Shown here: positions 8,786-17,189 of the stretch, in pieces
Numbering within the stretch: position 1 is the stretch's first letter
Layout: each line of letters starts with the position of its first letter
Assembly (NCBI RefSeq): GCF_003363155.1
Contig: NZ_QRBE01000004.1
Location: 278,847 to 330,722 of the forward strand
Reading direction: 5' to 3'
DNA from: Dyella monticola
GTDB taxonomy: Bacteria; Pseudomonadota; Gammaproteobacteria; Xanthomonadales; Rhodanobacteraceae
Length of the DNA: 51,876 bases
Translations under genes and position numbers: made by a program
The notes under the pieces: generated by a model
Databases searched by the model: none
Told to the model about the DNA's origin: nothing
Seen by the model: the letters and a program-made list of their open reading frames with translations, nothing else

Positions 8786-10693
8786 CTAGCGAGGCGCGGC
8801 TATGTCAAGGAGACGATCCTTGGTTCCGACAATCCTTTCCAAGGCCGGATACTGTTCTCCACCGTGATACGCGAGAGTGAGCGTCGCGGCGGCACCGTCA
8901 TTTTCAACTGCGAACTCAATGGAAGGGTGCGCTCCTTTGGCGTTGCGGATCGCGTGTTGTAGCTGATCGATCGAAAAGGGTTTTCCGTTGACGGAAACCA
9001 TTTTCATACCCGACGCAAAGCCTGCCTTATCCGCGATGCCACCGATGAGCACATCGGTGATGACGCCATCCGACCGCACTTTCATGGCGATCGAATTTTC
9101 GAAATCCTTTTTCCCCGAAAGTGCGGTCCACGCATTCGGTGCGTCGCGGTAGACCAAACGATATCCACCGTGGGTAAAGCCTTCCAGCGGCGCCCCTGGA
9201 GTGAGCTCGTGGAGACGTTGTTGAAAAAAAGACGCCCAGTCGTGCGGATAAACGGTGTTGAGTGCGTTGACAAGGTTGTCGCGGGTGAAAGGACGCGTCG
9301 TGGGCCCGGAGTCGGTGCTCTGACCGTAAAAAAGTGCAAGGAAGTCATCGAGCGATTTCTTGCCTGCGGTTCCGTTGCGAATGGTGGTGTCGACGTCCAG
9401 CCACATCAGCGCGCCTTCACCGTAAAAATCGTAGCCGCCAAGCCGCCAGCTTTCGTAGGCGGAGCTGTCGGCGGCCCAGAGGATCGGCGCCATGGTTGCC
9501 GTGTCTTGCAGGTCGCGCCAGGTTTTTCCAGGGCGGCGGTCGAAATGGGCGGCCTTCTCACTCCATTGATCGAGATATTGTTGTTGCGTCCAGATGCCGG
9601 ATCGAACGGTGAGGACGCCGGCAAGGTAATCGGTCAGCCCCTCGTAAATCCAAAGATCGGTGCCGATGATGGGCATCTGATAGTTGGCGGCCATCAGGCT
9701 CTGGGGGCGCCGATATTTTCCATTCCAGCTATGCACGAAGTCGTGCACGATGTAATCCCCATACAGCGTGAGTGACCGTTCGCTGGTCAGGAAATTGGCC
9801 GGTCTGCGATCGTCGAGCGATTGATGATGATCGAACGCGTCGCCGGCGATCTGATCAGACAGCGTGACCAGCATGTGGAACGAATCGTAGTGTCGACTGT
9901 GAAAGAGCACCCCGGCCTGACGAACCACTTCGCTGAATTTGTCGATGTGTGCTTGATCGATCTGGAGTGATGCCGGCGTGTCGGCTACCAAGTCGAGATA
10001 GTGCTTGGGCGTGATCTCTGGCGCCAAGGGAATTTCTCGAAAGTAGCATCCGGAAATGACCGGCGAATCGACGAGCTGCTCAAGCGAGACTGTGTGGAAG
10101 GTGACGGCATTTGAAGGCTCGGAAGGGGCCTTTGCCTGGTTGGATTGCAGGGCCGAAGCGAAGTGCCAATTCGGCGGCAGAACAATCGTCGGAGTGACCT
10201 CAATCGAAGCGACCTGCGTGGATGGCCCGTGATACGGATACATGAGAACCGTATTCCAATTGAGCGCCGCGATGTTTGCGTCGGTGGATCCCGGGGTTGT
10301 TGCATCGGCCGCGGTCATGAAGTCGAAGCTCACCTCAATGGAACTGGCGCCCTTCGGAACCACGATGTGATAAAGGTAAAGGTCCACCGGGTCGCGTTCC
10401 CAGCGAATCGGCGTGGCGGCTGCGGAACCCATGTGGTGAGCGGTAATAAACAAGCCCGCTTGTTGATCGATAGGGCCGGCCAGGTGAACGCTCGGAAGCC
10501 ATTGAGGATAGGCGAGCGTCATCGGCCCAGGCTTGGCTGGAATGATCTCCGTCGTGTGGAGGAGTTTGCGCGGTGCATCGCGCACGTCGACCTTGAGAAG
10601 AATCGGAAGCTCCGCGCTTGAGGCAACGCTGCACATCGTGCCCATGGCCAATGCCAGCATTGCGGTGAGGGAGTAAGAAGCGATGCGTTGCAT
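8786..10693 (-). CDS. M61-family (glycyl aminopeptidase-like) metallopeptidase with PDZ domain
   Basis: 635 aa from the ATG at 10693, chosen because it gives a signal peptide (MQRIASYSLTAMLALAMGTM, cleavage near SSA at 27); the open frame extends to 10759. The N-terminal beta domain is followed by the M61 catalytic domain and a PDZ-like C-terminus (GVITDVLIGGIADKAGFASGMK). The zinc motif reads His317-Asp318-Phe-Val-His321, so the catalytic Glu of HExxH is Asp; the downstream YEGLTDY retains the third ligand Glu. A periplasmic aminopeptidase is expected, with altered catalysis possible. It lies 103 bp downstream of a TetR gene on the same strand and may share its transcript. Confidence 0.9.
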   Translation of the reverse strand: MQRIASYSLTAMLALAMGTMCSVASSAELPILLKVDVRDAPRKLLHTTEIIPAKPGPMTLAYPQWLPSVHLAGPIDQQAGLFITAHHMGSAAATPIRWERDPVDLYLYHIVVPKGASSIEVSFDFMTAADATTPGSTDANIAALNWNTVLMYPYHGPSTQVASIEVTPTIVLPPNWHFASALQSNQAKAPSEPSNAVTFHTVSLEQLVDSPVISGCYFREIPLAPEITPKHYLDLVADTPASLQIDQAHIDKFSEVVRQAGVLFHSRHYDSFHMLVTLSDQIAGDAFDHHQSLDDRRPANFLTSERSLTLYGDYIVHDFVHSWNGKYRRPQSLMAANYQMPIIGTDLWIYEGLTDYLAGVLTVRSGIWTQQQYLDQWSEKAAHFDRRPGKTWRDLQDTATMAPILWAADSSAYESWRLGGYDFYGEGALMWLDVDTTIRNGTAGKKSLDDFLALFYGQSTDSGPTTRPFTRDNLVNALNTVYPHDWASFFQQRLHELTPGAPLEGFTHGGYRLVYRDAPNAWTALSGKKDFENSIAMKVRSDGVITDVLIGGIADKAGFASGMKMVSVNGKPFSIDQLQHAIRNAKGAHPSIEFAVENDGAAATLTLAYHGGEQYPALERIVGTKDRLLDIAAPR

Positions 10694-10796
10694 GTGTACG
10701 GGCCCGATAGAGGTCGAGATCAAACGATTCGCTGCGGGCCCATCAAAGGCACGATCCATTCAATCCCGCAGAGGACGTGGGACGCGGCGGTGAAAC

Positions 10797-11381
10797 TCAC
10801 TTTCGCGGCGCGCGCTTGACGCTACCTTGCTGCTGCAAGAGGGAGATCGCTCCTGCGATCGCGCGATGGAAGGGTTCGGCGGAATTCGCAGCGCGCGCCA
10901 GCACATAAGCACCCTGGAGAACGGCCAGAATGGTCGAGGCGGTATCTTCCGGATTCAGCTCCGCGCGAAATTCTCCCGCGCTTTGGCCTTCCACAATGAG
11001 CGCGGCCAGTTCCTGCGTCAGCTTCGCGAACATCTCCTGCACGGGCTGCCTGAGTTGCGGGTCGGCAATGATCTCTGGGTCTTGCGTCAACCTTCCAACG
11101 CGACAACCTCGCAGCGCCTCCCGCTCGCGATGGAGGTAGGCAATGATGCGATCGAGCGCGGAGCAAGGCTGCGTGAATTCCTGCTGGGCCGACGCATACA
11201 GTTGCTCGGCGCTGCGCGCGATGGCGGCTGAAGCGAGCGCGGCTTTGTTTTCGAAGTGGTGGTACATGCTGCCTTGCCCGGCGGCCGCTTTTTCCTGGAT
11301 GGCTTTGGGGCTCATACCCACATAGCCGCGCTCCCATAACAGTGCCTGGGCGCTCTCGATCAGACGTTCTCTGGTATCCAT
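10797..11381 (-). CDS. TetR-family transcriptional regulator
   Basis: 194 aa from the ATG at 11381 (MDTRERLIESA). The in-frame start at 11420 is rejected because it would overlap the operator palindrome at 11391-11408. Residues 1-50 are a TetR HTH with the typical GQGSMYHHFENKAAL recognition region. The ligand-binding half is of the YxaF/LmrA-like type (REREALRGCRVGRLTQDPE, then AVLQGAYVLARAA). The operator ends about 10 bp before the ATG, so autorepression is very likely. The M61 peptidase gene follows in the same direction. The ligand cannot be read from sequence. Confidence 0.92.
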   Translation of the reverse strand: MDTRERLIESAQALLWERGYVGMSPKAIQEKAAAGQGSMYHHFENKAALASAAIARSAEQLYASAQQEFTQPCSALDRIIAYLHREREALRGCRVGRLTQDPEIIADPQLRQPVQEMFAKLTQELAALIVEGQSAGEFRAELNPEDTASTILAVLQGAYVLARAANSAEPFHRAIAGAISLLQQQGSVKRAPRK

Positions 11382-11390
11382 ACCCGCACT

Positions 11391-11408
11391 GTACCTACTA
11401 GTAGGTAC
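11391..11408. promoter_or_regulatory. Perfect 18-bp palindrome, TetR operator
   Basis: GTACCTACTAGTAGGTAC is exactly self-complementary and lies immediately upstream of the TetR ATG. Size, symmetry and position are those of a TetR-family operator overlapping the promoter. Confidence 0.8.
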
Positions 11409-11441
11409 AATTTGCAACACGGCGAAACGCCGTCATGGGCA

Positions 11442-11466
11442 GCCGGGCAGGCTCCACCTGCCCGGC
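11442..11466. terminator. Strong GC hairpin between lipocalin-like gene and TetR
   Basis: GCCGGGCAGG (11442-11451) pairs perfectly with CCTGCCCGGC (11457-11466) around a 5-nt loop. It lies about 60 bp past the stop of the minus-strand lipocalin-like gene and would shield the TetR gene from read-through. There is no U-tract, so termination is inferred only from position. Confidence 0.4.
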
Positions 11467-11527
11467 CTCCTAATGTCGGCCGTTCGTTTATCGAACCGTG
11501 GCAATACCGAAGCGACTTGGAAACACC

Positions 11528-12058
11528 TTAACCAACCTTGCGCCAGACCGAGATCGGCACATCGCCATTAGGGCGCGGCTTCACCCGATAGCTAAGCACG
11601 CCGTCCTTGAGCTCGTACTGCCTATGTTGGTCTTGCCCTTCCCAATTGGGGAAGGATGCGCCCTGGATGTGGAACACCAGAACGTGGTGCTCCTGGTCGA
11701 TACGGAGCATGCCGTAATGGGTGCTTGAGCCCTTCACGGCCGATGCGTATTCATCGGGCGTCCCCTTCGCTTTGTCCCCCATGCGAAAGGCTGGGCGCTC
11801 CGATTTGAAGATCTGCAATGAGTAATGGCCCATGTTGTCGACCATCAGCAGCCCTTTGGGCTGGGCGCCGAAGTCAGGGGCGCGCGAGCCATCAGGGTGT
11901 TGGACGTCGGCGGCGACCAGGGTCCAGGTGCCAGCCAGCGACGATATGGACATGGACATGTCGCGGGCCGAGCCGGCGATAGCAGTGGAACTCCAGAGTG
12001 CACATGCCCCGAGGAGCATGGCCATGATGCGACCGGTGTTTGCTTTACGAACGTTCAT
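11528..12058 (-). CDS. Secreted lipocalin-like domain protein
   Basis: 176 aa from the ATG at 12058 (MNVRKANTGRIMAMLLGACAL, a signal peptide ending near AIAG). The mature part starts SSLAGTWTLVAADV, the GxW signature of lipocalin-like beta barrels, followed by GLLMVDNMGHYSLQIFK and a C-terminal KDGVLSYRVKPRP strand. Such domains bind small hydrophobic ligands; the substrate is unknown. It is divergent from the LysR gene at 12184 with a 125-bp shared promoter region that contains two copies of TTCGAA (12124-12129, 12152-12157), so LysR control is likely. Confidence 0.82.
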   Translation of the reverse strand: MNVRKANTGRIMAMLLGACALWSSTAIAGSARDMSMSISSLAGTWTLVAADVQHPDGSRAPDFGAQPKGLLMVDNMGHYSLQIFKSERPAFRMGDKAKGTPDEYASAVKGSSTHYGMLRIDQEHHVLVFHIQGASFPNWEGQDQHRQYELKDGVLSYRVKPRPNGDVPISVWRKVG

Positions 12059-12183
12059 GCGGTGAGTCCCGAAGTTGGAGGGCGCGCGGGCCAATGGCCT
12101 GCGAGGGTTATTGGATGCTAGGCTTCGAACACACTTAAGAAAATCTGATAATTCGAAATCAACTCATCGTAAAAACGAAAGTA

Positions 12184-13059
12184 ATGTCGCTACCGAACCT
12201 CGATATGGACGCCCTGCGAACCCTGCTTGCGATCCTGCAATGCGGCAGCCTGGGGCGCGCGGCGGAAAAGGTAGGCCGCTCGCAATCGGCGGCAAGCCAG
12301 CAGATCAAGAAACTGGAAACCCAGCTGGGCCAACCCTTGTTCCGCAAGCAGGGGCGAACCATGGTGCTCACGGATACGGGCGAGGTGGTGCACTCCTACG
12401 CGCGCCGCATCCTTGAGCTCAATGACGAAGCGGCCCGCAGTGTGGCCGGCATCTCGGTGCAAGGCGTCGTGCGCTTTGGCCTGTCCGGCGATTTTGCTGA
12501 GACATGGTTGCCCGCGACATTGGGGCAGTTCAAAAAGGCCCACCCCGCGGTTCGCGTGGATGTCGAAGTGGAGCGCAACGGGCGCTTGCTGGAACGTCTG
12601 GATCAGGGTGAATTCGACCTTGTTCTGGCCATGGGTTATGGCAGTCGTTTGGACGCCCGGCGTGTGGCCACGTTACCCATGACGTGGATCGGGCCGGTAG
12701 GGACGGAAGTAATCGTGAAACCCGACACCCCGCTCGACCTGGCGCTGTACAACTCGCCCTGTTTCTTCCGCCGCGCAGGCCTCGAGGCGCTCGACAAGAC
12801 CGCCATCCCTTGGCGAGTGGCTTACGCCACGGCCAGTTTGCAGAGCTTGTGGGCGGGGGTGGCGGCCGGTCTCGGTATCACGCTGAGAACCACGGCGGGT
12901 ATACCGCGGTCGCTCATGCGGCTGGATGAAAGGCACGGCCTTCCGCCCCTTCCCGAGGTTGAGCTGTGCTTGCACGCGGGGCAGGACACGGCGAATCCCG
13001 CGGTAAGCCAGCTTGAGCGCATGGTGATCGATCATGCTATTGGAAATCTGGGGTTGTAA
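12184..13059 (+). CDS. LysR-family transcriptional regulator
   Basis: 291 aa. The N-terminal winged HTH reads MDALRTLLAILQCGSLGRAA then GRSQSAASQQIKKLETQLGQ and LFRKQGRTMVLTDTGE. The effector domain covers about residues 90-290 (VRFGLSGDFAETWLPATLGQF). It is transcribed away from the lipocalin-like gene, the standard LysR-target geometry, so that gene is the probable target. The ATG at 12184 sits just after an A-rich stretch with weak Shine-Dalgarno character. The ligand is unknown. Confidence 0.9.
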   Translation: MSLPNLDMDALRTLLAILQCGSLGRAAEKVGRSQSAASQQIKKLETQLGQPLFRKQGRTMVLTDTGEVVHSYARRILELNDEAARSVAGISVQGVVRFGLSGDFAETWLPATLGQFKKAHPAVRVDVEVERNGRLLERLDQGEFDLVLAMGYGSRLDARRVATLPMTWIGPVGTEVIVKPDTPLDLALYNSPCFFRRAGLEALDKTAIPWRVAYATASLQSLWAGVAAGLGITLRTTAGIPRSLMRLDERHGLPPLPEVELCLHAGQDTANPAVSQLERMVIDHAIGNLGL

Positions 13060-13139
13060 TAGAGCGCCAGCGCGTCGCCACGGATGTCGGGCCATTCGAC
13101 TGGCCAGATCATGACGATTACTCGCTCGCCCAAAGAGAT

Positions 13140-13181
13140 GGTTGACTAGGAAACCAATTCGGTATAGTTTACTAGTCAACC
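13140..13181. promoter_or_regulatory. Long inverted repeat, candidate MarR operator
   Basis: GGTTGACTAGGAAAC (13140-13154) and GTTTACTAGTCAACC (13167-13181) are inverted copies with one mismatch, separated by 12 nt. They embed a TTGACT -35-like box at 13142-13147 and TATAGT at 13163-13168, although the 15-bp spacing is short. The repeat ends 17 bp before the MarR start, so it fits autorepression. Confidence 0.65.
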
Positions 13182-13198
13182 AAAAGCGGGCTGACCGG

Positions 13199-13651
13199 AT
13201 GTCCAACATTTCAGATCTCACGACACACATGGGTTACTGGCTGCGCTTAGCCTCTAACGCCGTGTCGCAGGAATTCGCACGCAAAGTCACCGCTGAGGGC
13301 GTCACTGTGGCGGAATGGGCGTGCATGCGATCGATGTACGACGAGGATGCCATGTCGCCATCGGCGTTGGCCGAGAAGATGGGCATGACCAAGAGCGCCA
13401 TCAGCAAGCTGGCTGACCGCCTGGTTGAAAAGAGCCTCATTGAACGCACCAGCAATCCAGACGACAAGCGCGGGCAGTCGCTTCGCCTCACCAAAGAAGG
13501 ACGCCGGAAGATTCCTCGCCTGGCCAAGCTGGCCGACCAGAACGACGCCGAGAACTTCGCGGTTTTGACAGCGAAAGAGCGCGCATCGCTCGATCGCATT
13601 TTGCGAGCGTTTGCCGAAAGGCACGGCTTGACTGGTACACCCATCGATTGA
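13199..13651 (+). CDS. MarR-family transcriptional regulator
   Basis: 150 aa from the ATG at 13199 (MSNISDLTTHMGYWLRLAS). An upstream in-frame start at 13142 is rejected since it lies inside the operator. The winged HTH covers residues 40-110, with recognition helix around MSPSALAEKMGMTKSAISKL and wing NPDDKRGQSLRLTKEG, ending in a C-terminal dimerisation helix. The DUF1398 gene follows after 39 bp with its own strong ribosome binding site, so the two form an operon under the inverted repeat at 13140-13181. MarR proteins often sense phenolic or oxidant ligands; none can be assigned. Confidence 0.92.
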   Translation: MSNISDLTTHMGYWLRLASNAVSQEFARKVTAEGVTVAEWACMRSMYDEDAMSPSALAEKMGMTKSAISKLADRLVEKSLIERTSNPDDKRGQSLRLTKEGRRKIPRLAKLADQNDAENFAVLTAKERASLDRILRAFAERHGLTGTPID

Positions 13652-13690
13652 CGTCGAAAAAACGACCGACGCATCCTAAGGAGTCTGCCC

Positions 13691-14092
13691 ATGAACGAAG
13701 AACAGGTTTCTTCTGCCCAAACATGCCTGCATGGCGCCCACGACGGCGCCCTCACTTTCCCTCAAATTCTCGGGCTTCTCCACACTGCTGGCTTCGAGGG
13801 CTATGCGGTCGACTATCGACGAAACGTCCAGACGTACTACCTCCCCGATGGGGACAGCGTGACGCTGGAGATGCCCAGCGAAAGCGGCGCCGTTGCGGCA
13901 GCGTTCGAAGCCGCCCAGATCGAGGCGCTGGTACGTTGGGCGCAGAAGAACGGCCCGGACTATAGCTACAAAGGTTTCTGCGAACGCGTGCGGGCAGCGG
14001 GGTGTGCGGGCTACCTCGTTTCGATACTCGGTCGACGCGCGGTCTACTTCGGGCGCACCGCTGAAACACATATCGAGCTATTCCCCAGCTGA
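13691..14092 (+). CDS. DUF1398 family protein
   Basis: 133 aa, the usual DUF1398 (YbcV-like) size. It shows the family pattern of a helix LTFPQILGLLHTAGFEGYAVDY, a strand around QTYYLPDGDSVTLEM, a central helix, then YSYKGFCERVRAAGCAGYLV and the end GRTAETHIELFP. Members are uncharacterised and often sit beside regulators. AAGGAG lies 7 nt before the ATG at 13691. It is the second gene of the MarR operon and therefore the likely regulated output of that regulator. Confidence 0.85.
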   Translation: MNEEQVSSAQTCLHGAHDGALTFPQILGLLHTAGFEGYAVDYRRNVQTYYLPDGDSVTLEMPSESGAVAAAFEAAQIEALVRWAQKNGPDYSYKGFCERVRAAGCAGYLVSILGRRAVYFGRTAETHIELFPS

Positions 14093-14201
14093 CGCGTGGC
14101 TCGCTGCTCATCGTTGCGAAATGCGATGCATATTGGCGCTTTCACGCTTAGTTCTTGATCGCCTTCTAACGATGGCCGACACGGGCGCTCCATAAGGTGT
14201 A

Positions 14202-15494
14202 CTAGGACGACTTGCCCATGCTGGCGAACATCACAACGGCGGCGACGGCCATGATCAACATCGCAAGCCACCCGAGCCACCGTGTCCACCCTTTCACGCA
14301 AAATTCGCCCATGGCGTCTTTGTTGTTGGACAACAGGAGCATCAATACCATGATGGGCACGGCGGCAACGCCATTGATGACGGCGGTCCAATACAGCGCC
14401 TTGATGGGATCGATCGCCGTCATGTTGAGACCGGCACCGATGATCATGGCCACGATCAGCACACCGTAGAATGCCTTGGCTTTCATCGGCGTGCGTTCCA
14501 ACCCATAAGGCTTATGCAGCGCCCCGGCAACGGCATAGGCGGTCGCACCCGCGAGCACCGGCAACGCGAGCAGGCCGGTTCCGATGATGCCGGCCGCAAA
14601 CAGCCAGAACGCGAAACGCCCAGCGATCGGCCGCAAGGCCTCGGCAGCCTCGGCCGACGACTGAATATCCAGCTTGCCATGGGCATGCAACGTGACCGCG
14701 GCGGTAAGGATGATGAAGAACGCCACGATGTTGGAAAACATCATGCCAATAACGGTGTCTACCTGGATGCGCTGCAAGGCATCGTCGCCTTGATGGGGGC
14801 TGCTCTTTAGCGCCTTGCGCTCACTACTGGCACGTATCTCTTCCACCTCTTGTGCCGCCTGCCAGCTAAACAGGTAGGGGCTGATCGTGGTGCCGAACAC
14901 CGCCACCACCGCCATGGCGTAGTCGCCAGTCCACTGGATCCTGGGGATGAGGGTGCCTTTGAGTACATCGCCCCACGGCACTTTGACGACAAACACGGTT
15001 GCCACATAGGCAAACAGGCTGATGGTCAACACTTTGAGGTAGGGTGAATACCTGGAAAACGGCACGAACACTTGTAGCAGCAGCGAAACCAAGGCAAAGG
15101 CCAGGGCATAGATAATGGCCGGCCCTCCAATCAGCAGCTTCAGTGCCGCGCCCATCGCACCAATATCGGCCCCCAGGTTGATCACATTGGCGATGATCAA
15201 CAAACACGCGAGCCCACACACCAAGGGGTTGGAATAGTGTTTTTGCAGGTTATCGAACAAGCCAAAGCCGGAGACTCGCCCGATGCGCGCGGCCACCACC
15301 TGCACCGCGATCATCAAGGGCATGGTCAGGAAAATCGTCCACAACGTGGCGTATCCAAACTTGGCACCGACCTGCGCGTAGGTGGCAATGCCACTGGGGT
15401 CGTCGTCCGCCGCCCCCGTGATGAGGCCTGCGCTCAGTCGCTGCAAGAACGTCTGCGACGGTGAATATTTCGGAGCAGCGATAGGCCTTGCCAT
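14202..15494 (-). CDS. Nramp-related metal ion transporter with non-canonical motifs
   Basis: 430 aa with about 11 hydrophobic segments in the Nramp/LeuT-fold arrangement. TM1 carries DPSGIATYAQVG in place of the canonical DPGN metal-binding motif. In TM6 the usual MPH is replaced by TTISPYLFSWQAAQE. These changes place it in the Nramp-related branch whose substrate need not be Mn or Fe; some related proteins carry Mg, but the substrate here is not deducible. A long cytoplasmic loop SSERKALKSSPHQGDDALQR is present. Single gene; no MntR or Fur-like site was recognised upstream. Confidence 0.88.
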   Translation of the reverse strand: MARPIAAPKYSPSQTFLQRLSAGLITGAADDDPSGIATYAQVGAKFGYATLWTIFLTMPLMIAVQVVAARIGRVSGFGLFDNLQKHYSNPLVCGLACLLIIANVINLGADIGAMGAALKLLIGGPAIIYALAFALVSLLLQVFVPFSRYSPYLKVLTISLFAYVATVFVVKVPWGDVLKGTLIPRIQWTGDYAMAVVAVFGTTISPYLFSWQAAQEVEEIRASSERKALKSSPHQGDDALQRIQVDTVIGMMFSNIVAFFIILTAAVTLHAHGKLDIQSSAEAAEALRPIAGRFAFWLFAAGIIGTGLLALPVLAGATAYAVAGALHKPYGLERTPMKAKAFYGVLIVAMIIGAGLNMTAIDPIKALYWTAVINGVAAVPIMVLMLLLSNNKDAMGEFCVKGWTRWLGWLAMLIMAVAAVVMFASMGKSS

Positions 15495-15639
15495 GGACGG
15501 ACGCTATGGCCGAGGGGCGGACGGAAGCGTGAAGGCCGTTGCGTCAGCATCCCTGATTTGCGCCGACGATTCAGGGAAAGGGGCGGATTTCTATGGGGAA
15601 ATCTTCGAATGCAGCGATCGCATGCAAGTTGGGGGTTAT

Positions 15640-15676
15640 CTGCGGATTCCGGTGCAACTGGTCACTGATTCCGGTT
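15640..15676. repeat. IS21-type end-like repeat, partner at 26967-26985
   Basis: Read on the minus strand, 15676-15658 is AACCGGAATCAGTGACCAG. It matches AACCGGAATACGTGACCAG at 26967-26985 in 17 of 19 positions. Multiple short repeats with an ATTCCGGT/ACCGGAAT core are typical of IS21-family termini; the family assignment is an inference. Confidence 0.45.
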
Positions 15677-16020
15677 TGGGGCTGGACAGGTCGCTGGTTG
15701 TGACGAGTGCTGAGTGATGCGCTACATGGCTGCCCGATCCTGTTGTTAGTCACCAGGTGCTGATGAGATGTATGGCTTATCAAGTCATGTCCGAATGTGG
15801 ACGACTCCACGGTTCGGGCCGAATGTGTGGAAAGGGGATCGAAGGCATCTTCTTGCCCAGAAAGCGGCAAAGCGCTTCCCAGCCCTCGCATATGTCGATA
15901 CATAGAAGCCGATGGGATTTCAACCGGAAGTGGTCCTTCACGGCTGCGGATTCCGGTAATCACTGACTACGCATCCGGAAATGGATGGCCACCGTGCCGT
16001 CATTGGCTGAACATCGTGCT

Positions 16021-16066
16021 GGTGTTGACCCGCCCGTTTGTCAGTACCAGCGGGCGGGTCAACACC
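16021..16066. repeat. 16-bp perfect inverted repeat (hairpin)
   Basis: GGTGTTGACCCGCCCG (16021-16036) and CGGGCGGGTCAACACC (16051-16066) are exact complements with a 14-nt loop. It lies about 95 bp past the end of the minus-strand lipid operon, so it could be a transcript-end structure, but there is no T-run. It may equally be an IS remnant. Confidence 0.55.
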
Positions 16067-16159
16067 GATCACGCTTGGCGAGGCTAGCTATACGCCATCC
16101 CCGAAGTGGGTACCAGTTCCCCGACTTGAGGTGAGGATTGCGCTTCGCTTCGCGACGCA

Positions 16160-17134
16160 TCACGTCTCGTTGAAGTCGTCCGTTTCGCTATCCACGTCAA
16201 CGGTGGCCGCCAACTGGTATGTGGAGGATGCCTGCATAAACGCAGCCCAGAACCTGGGTTCAAGGCACATATCTCCGCCCTTATAGAAATCCTCTCTCAA
16301 CAGGATCCGATGCACCTGCGGCAGTCGCCAACAAGGCACCCGGGGATATAGGTGATGTTCGTTGTGGTAGTTGGATCCGGCCTGGAGTAGTGTCCAGAAG
16401 GCCGAGCTGTTTGTCCTGGAATCGTAACCTAACCCTAAACCAGTGCCCGCATGCATCTGATAGGGCGAGAGGCCACCAATGAAGATGATCCCGACCATGG
16501 GCACTGCCACGTATTGGAGGAACACATATGTGTGCGCCCAGGCCAACACCGCGAAGCAGGTAACCACAACGATTTGGCATCCCACATTAAACAGCGCGAA
16601 CATCTGCATCTCGGAGCGGCTAAACGGCGGCTTGTATTTGAAGCCAAGGTCTCGGCCAGCGGCCATGGCGAGGGTATAACGCAGGTAATTTCTGTTGGCT
16701 GCTAGCCGGGCGAAGAATAGCCGCTGGAAGAAGGTACGGAACCTACTGAAGGTCTTGCAATCAGGATCTGACGGTTGGTTCGTATACCGATGATGCTCCC
16801 AATGTGAGGCGAAAAATCCAACCGCGAACGCACCTGGCACAAGGGAGCTGATCATGACGCCCAAGGCTCCGCTTACGTGTCGGTTTGGGTGTAGCGTGAA
16901 GTGAAAGCCTTCATGCCCCGCCACAGCCAGCATGAACCCGCCGTACCCAGCGACAACCATGCACGGTAACGAAAGCACGATTTTGAGCACCATCGGAATG
17001 CTGGTCTCGAACAGCAATCCAATCATGTAGCAAGGAATCAGAGACAGCGACAGGCCGTAGACCACATACAGCAGTGTTTGCCATGCGCTAGGCCGGTAAA
17101 AGTTCTCTGGGATGATAGGTTTGACAATTGTCAT
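16160..17134 (-). CDS. Membrane fatty acid desaturase/hydroxylase, last gene of lipid cluster
   Basis: 324 aa from the ATG at 17134, with AGGA about 8 nt upstream; a GTG one codon earlier is less likely. It has the three histidine boxes of the integral-membrane desaturase superfamily: His74-x3-His78 (GHEGFHF), His111-x2-His114-His115 (HWEHHRYTN) and a C-terminal NYHNEHHLYP. Four to five hydrophobic spans surround them. The enzyme should use a di-iron centre and O2 to desaturate or hydroxylate an acyl chain at the inner membrane. It is the eighth gene of the minus-strand cluster beginning at 22460, 55 bp after the previous desaturase. Substrate and regiochemistry are unknown. Confidence 0.9.
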   Translation of the reverse strand: MTIVKPIIPENFYRPSAWQTLLYVVYGLSLSLIPCYMIGLLFETSIPMVLKIVLSLPCMVVAGYGGFMLAVAGHEGFHFTLHPNRHVSGALGVMISSLVPGAFAVGFFASHWEHHRYTNQPSDPDCKTFSRFRTFFQRLFFARLAANRNYLRYTLAMAAGRDLGFKYKPPFSRSEMQMFALFNVGCQIVVVTCFAVLAWAHTYVFLQYVAVPMVGIIFIGGLSPYQMHAGTGLGLGYDSRTNSSAFWTLLQAGSNYHNEHHLYPRVPCWRLPQVHRILLREDFYKGGDMCLEPRFWAAFMQASSTYQLAATVDVDSETDDFNET

Positions 17135-17189
17135 CACAATTCCTTTCCGCGTGGAACGTCCATCGACCTAACGCCCCATCGGATCGAGG

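Larger units (their letters stand above)
15495..16159. other. 665-bp gene-free stretch with IS-end-like repeats
   Basis: Open frames on both strands show no recognisable domain. The stretch holds a 14-bp direct repeat (CTGCGGATTCCGGT at 15640-15653 and 15944-15957), a further GATTCCGGT at 15667-15675 and a strong hairpin at 16021-16066. This looks like the remains of an insertion sequence end rather than a gene. Confidence 0.5.
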
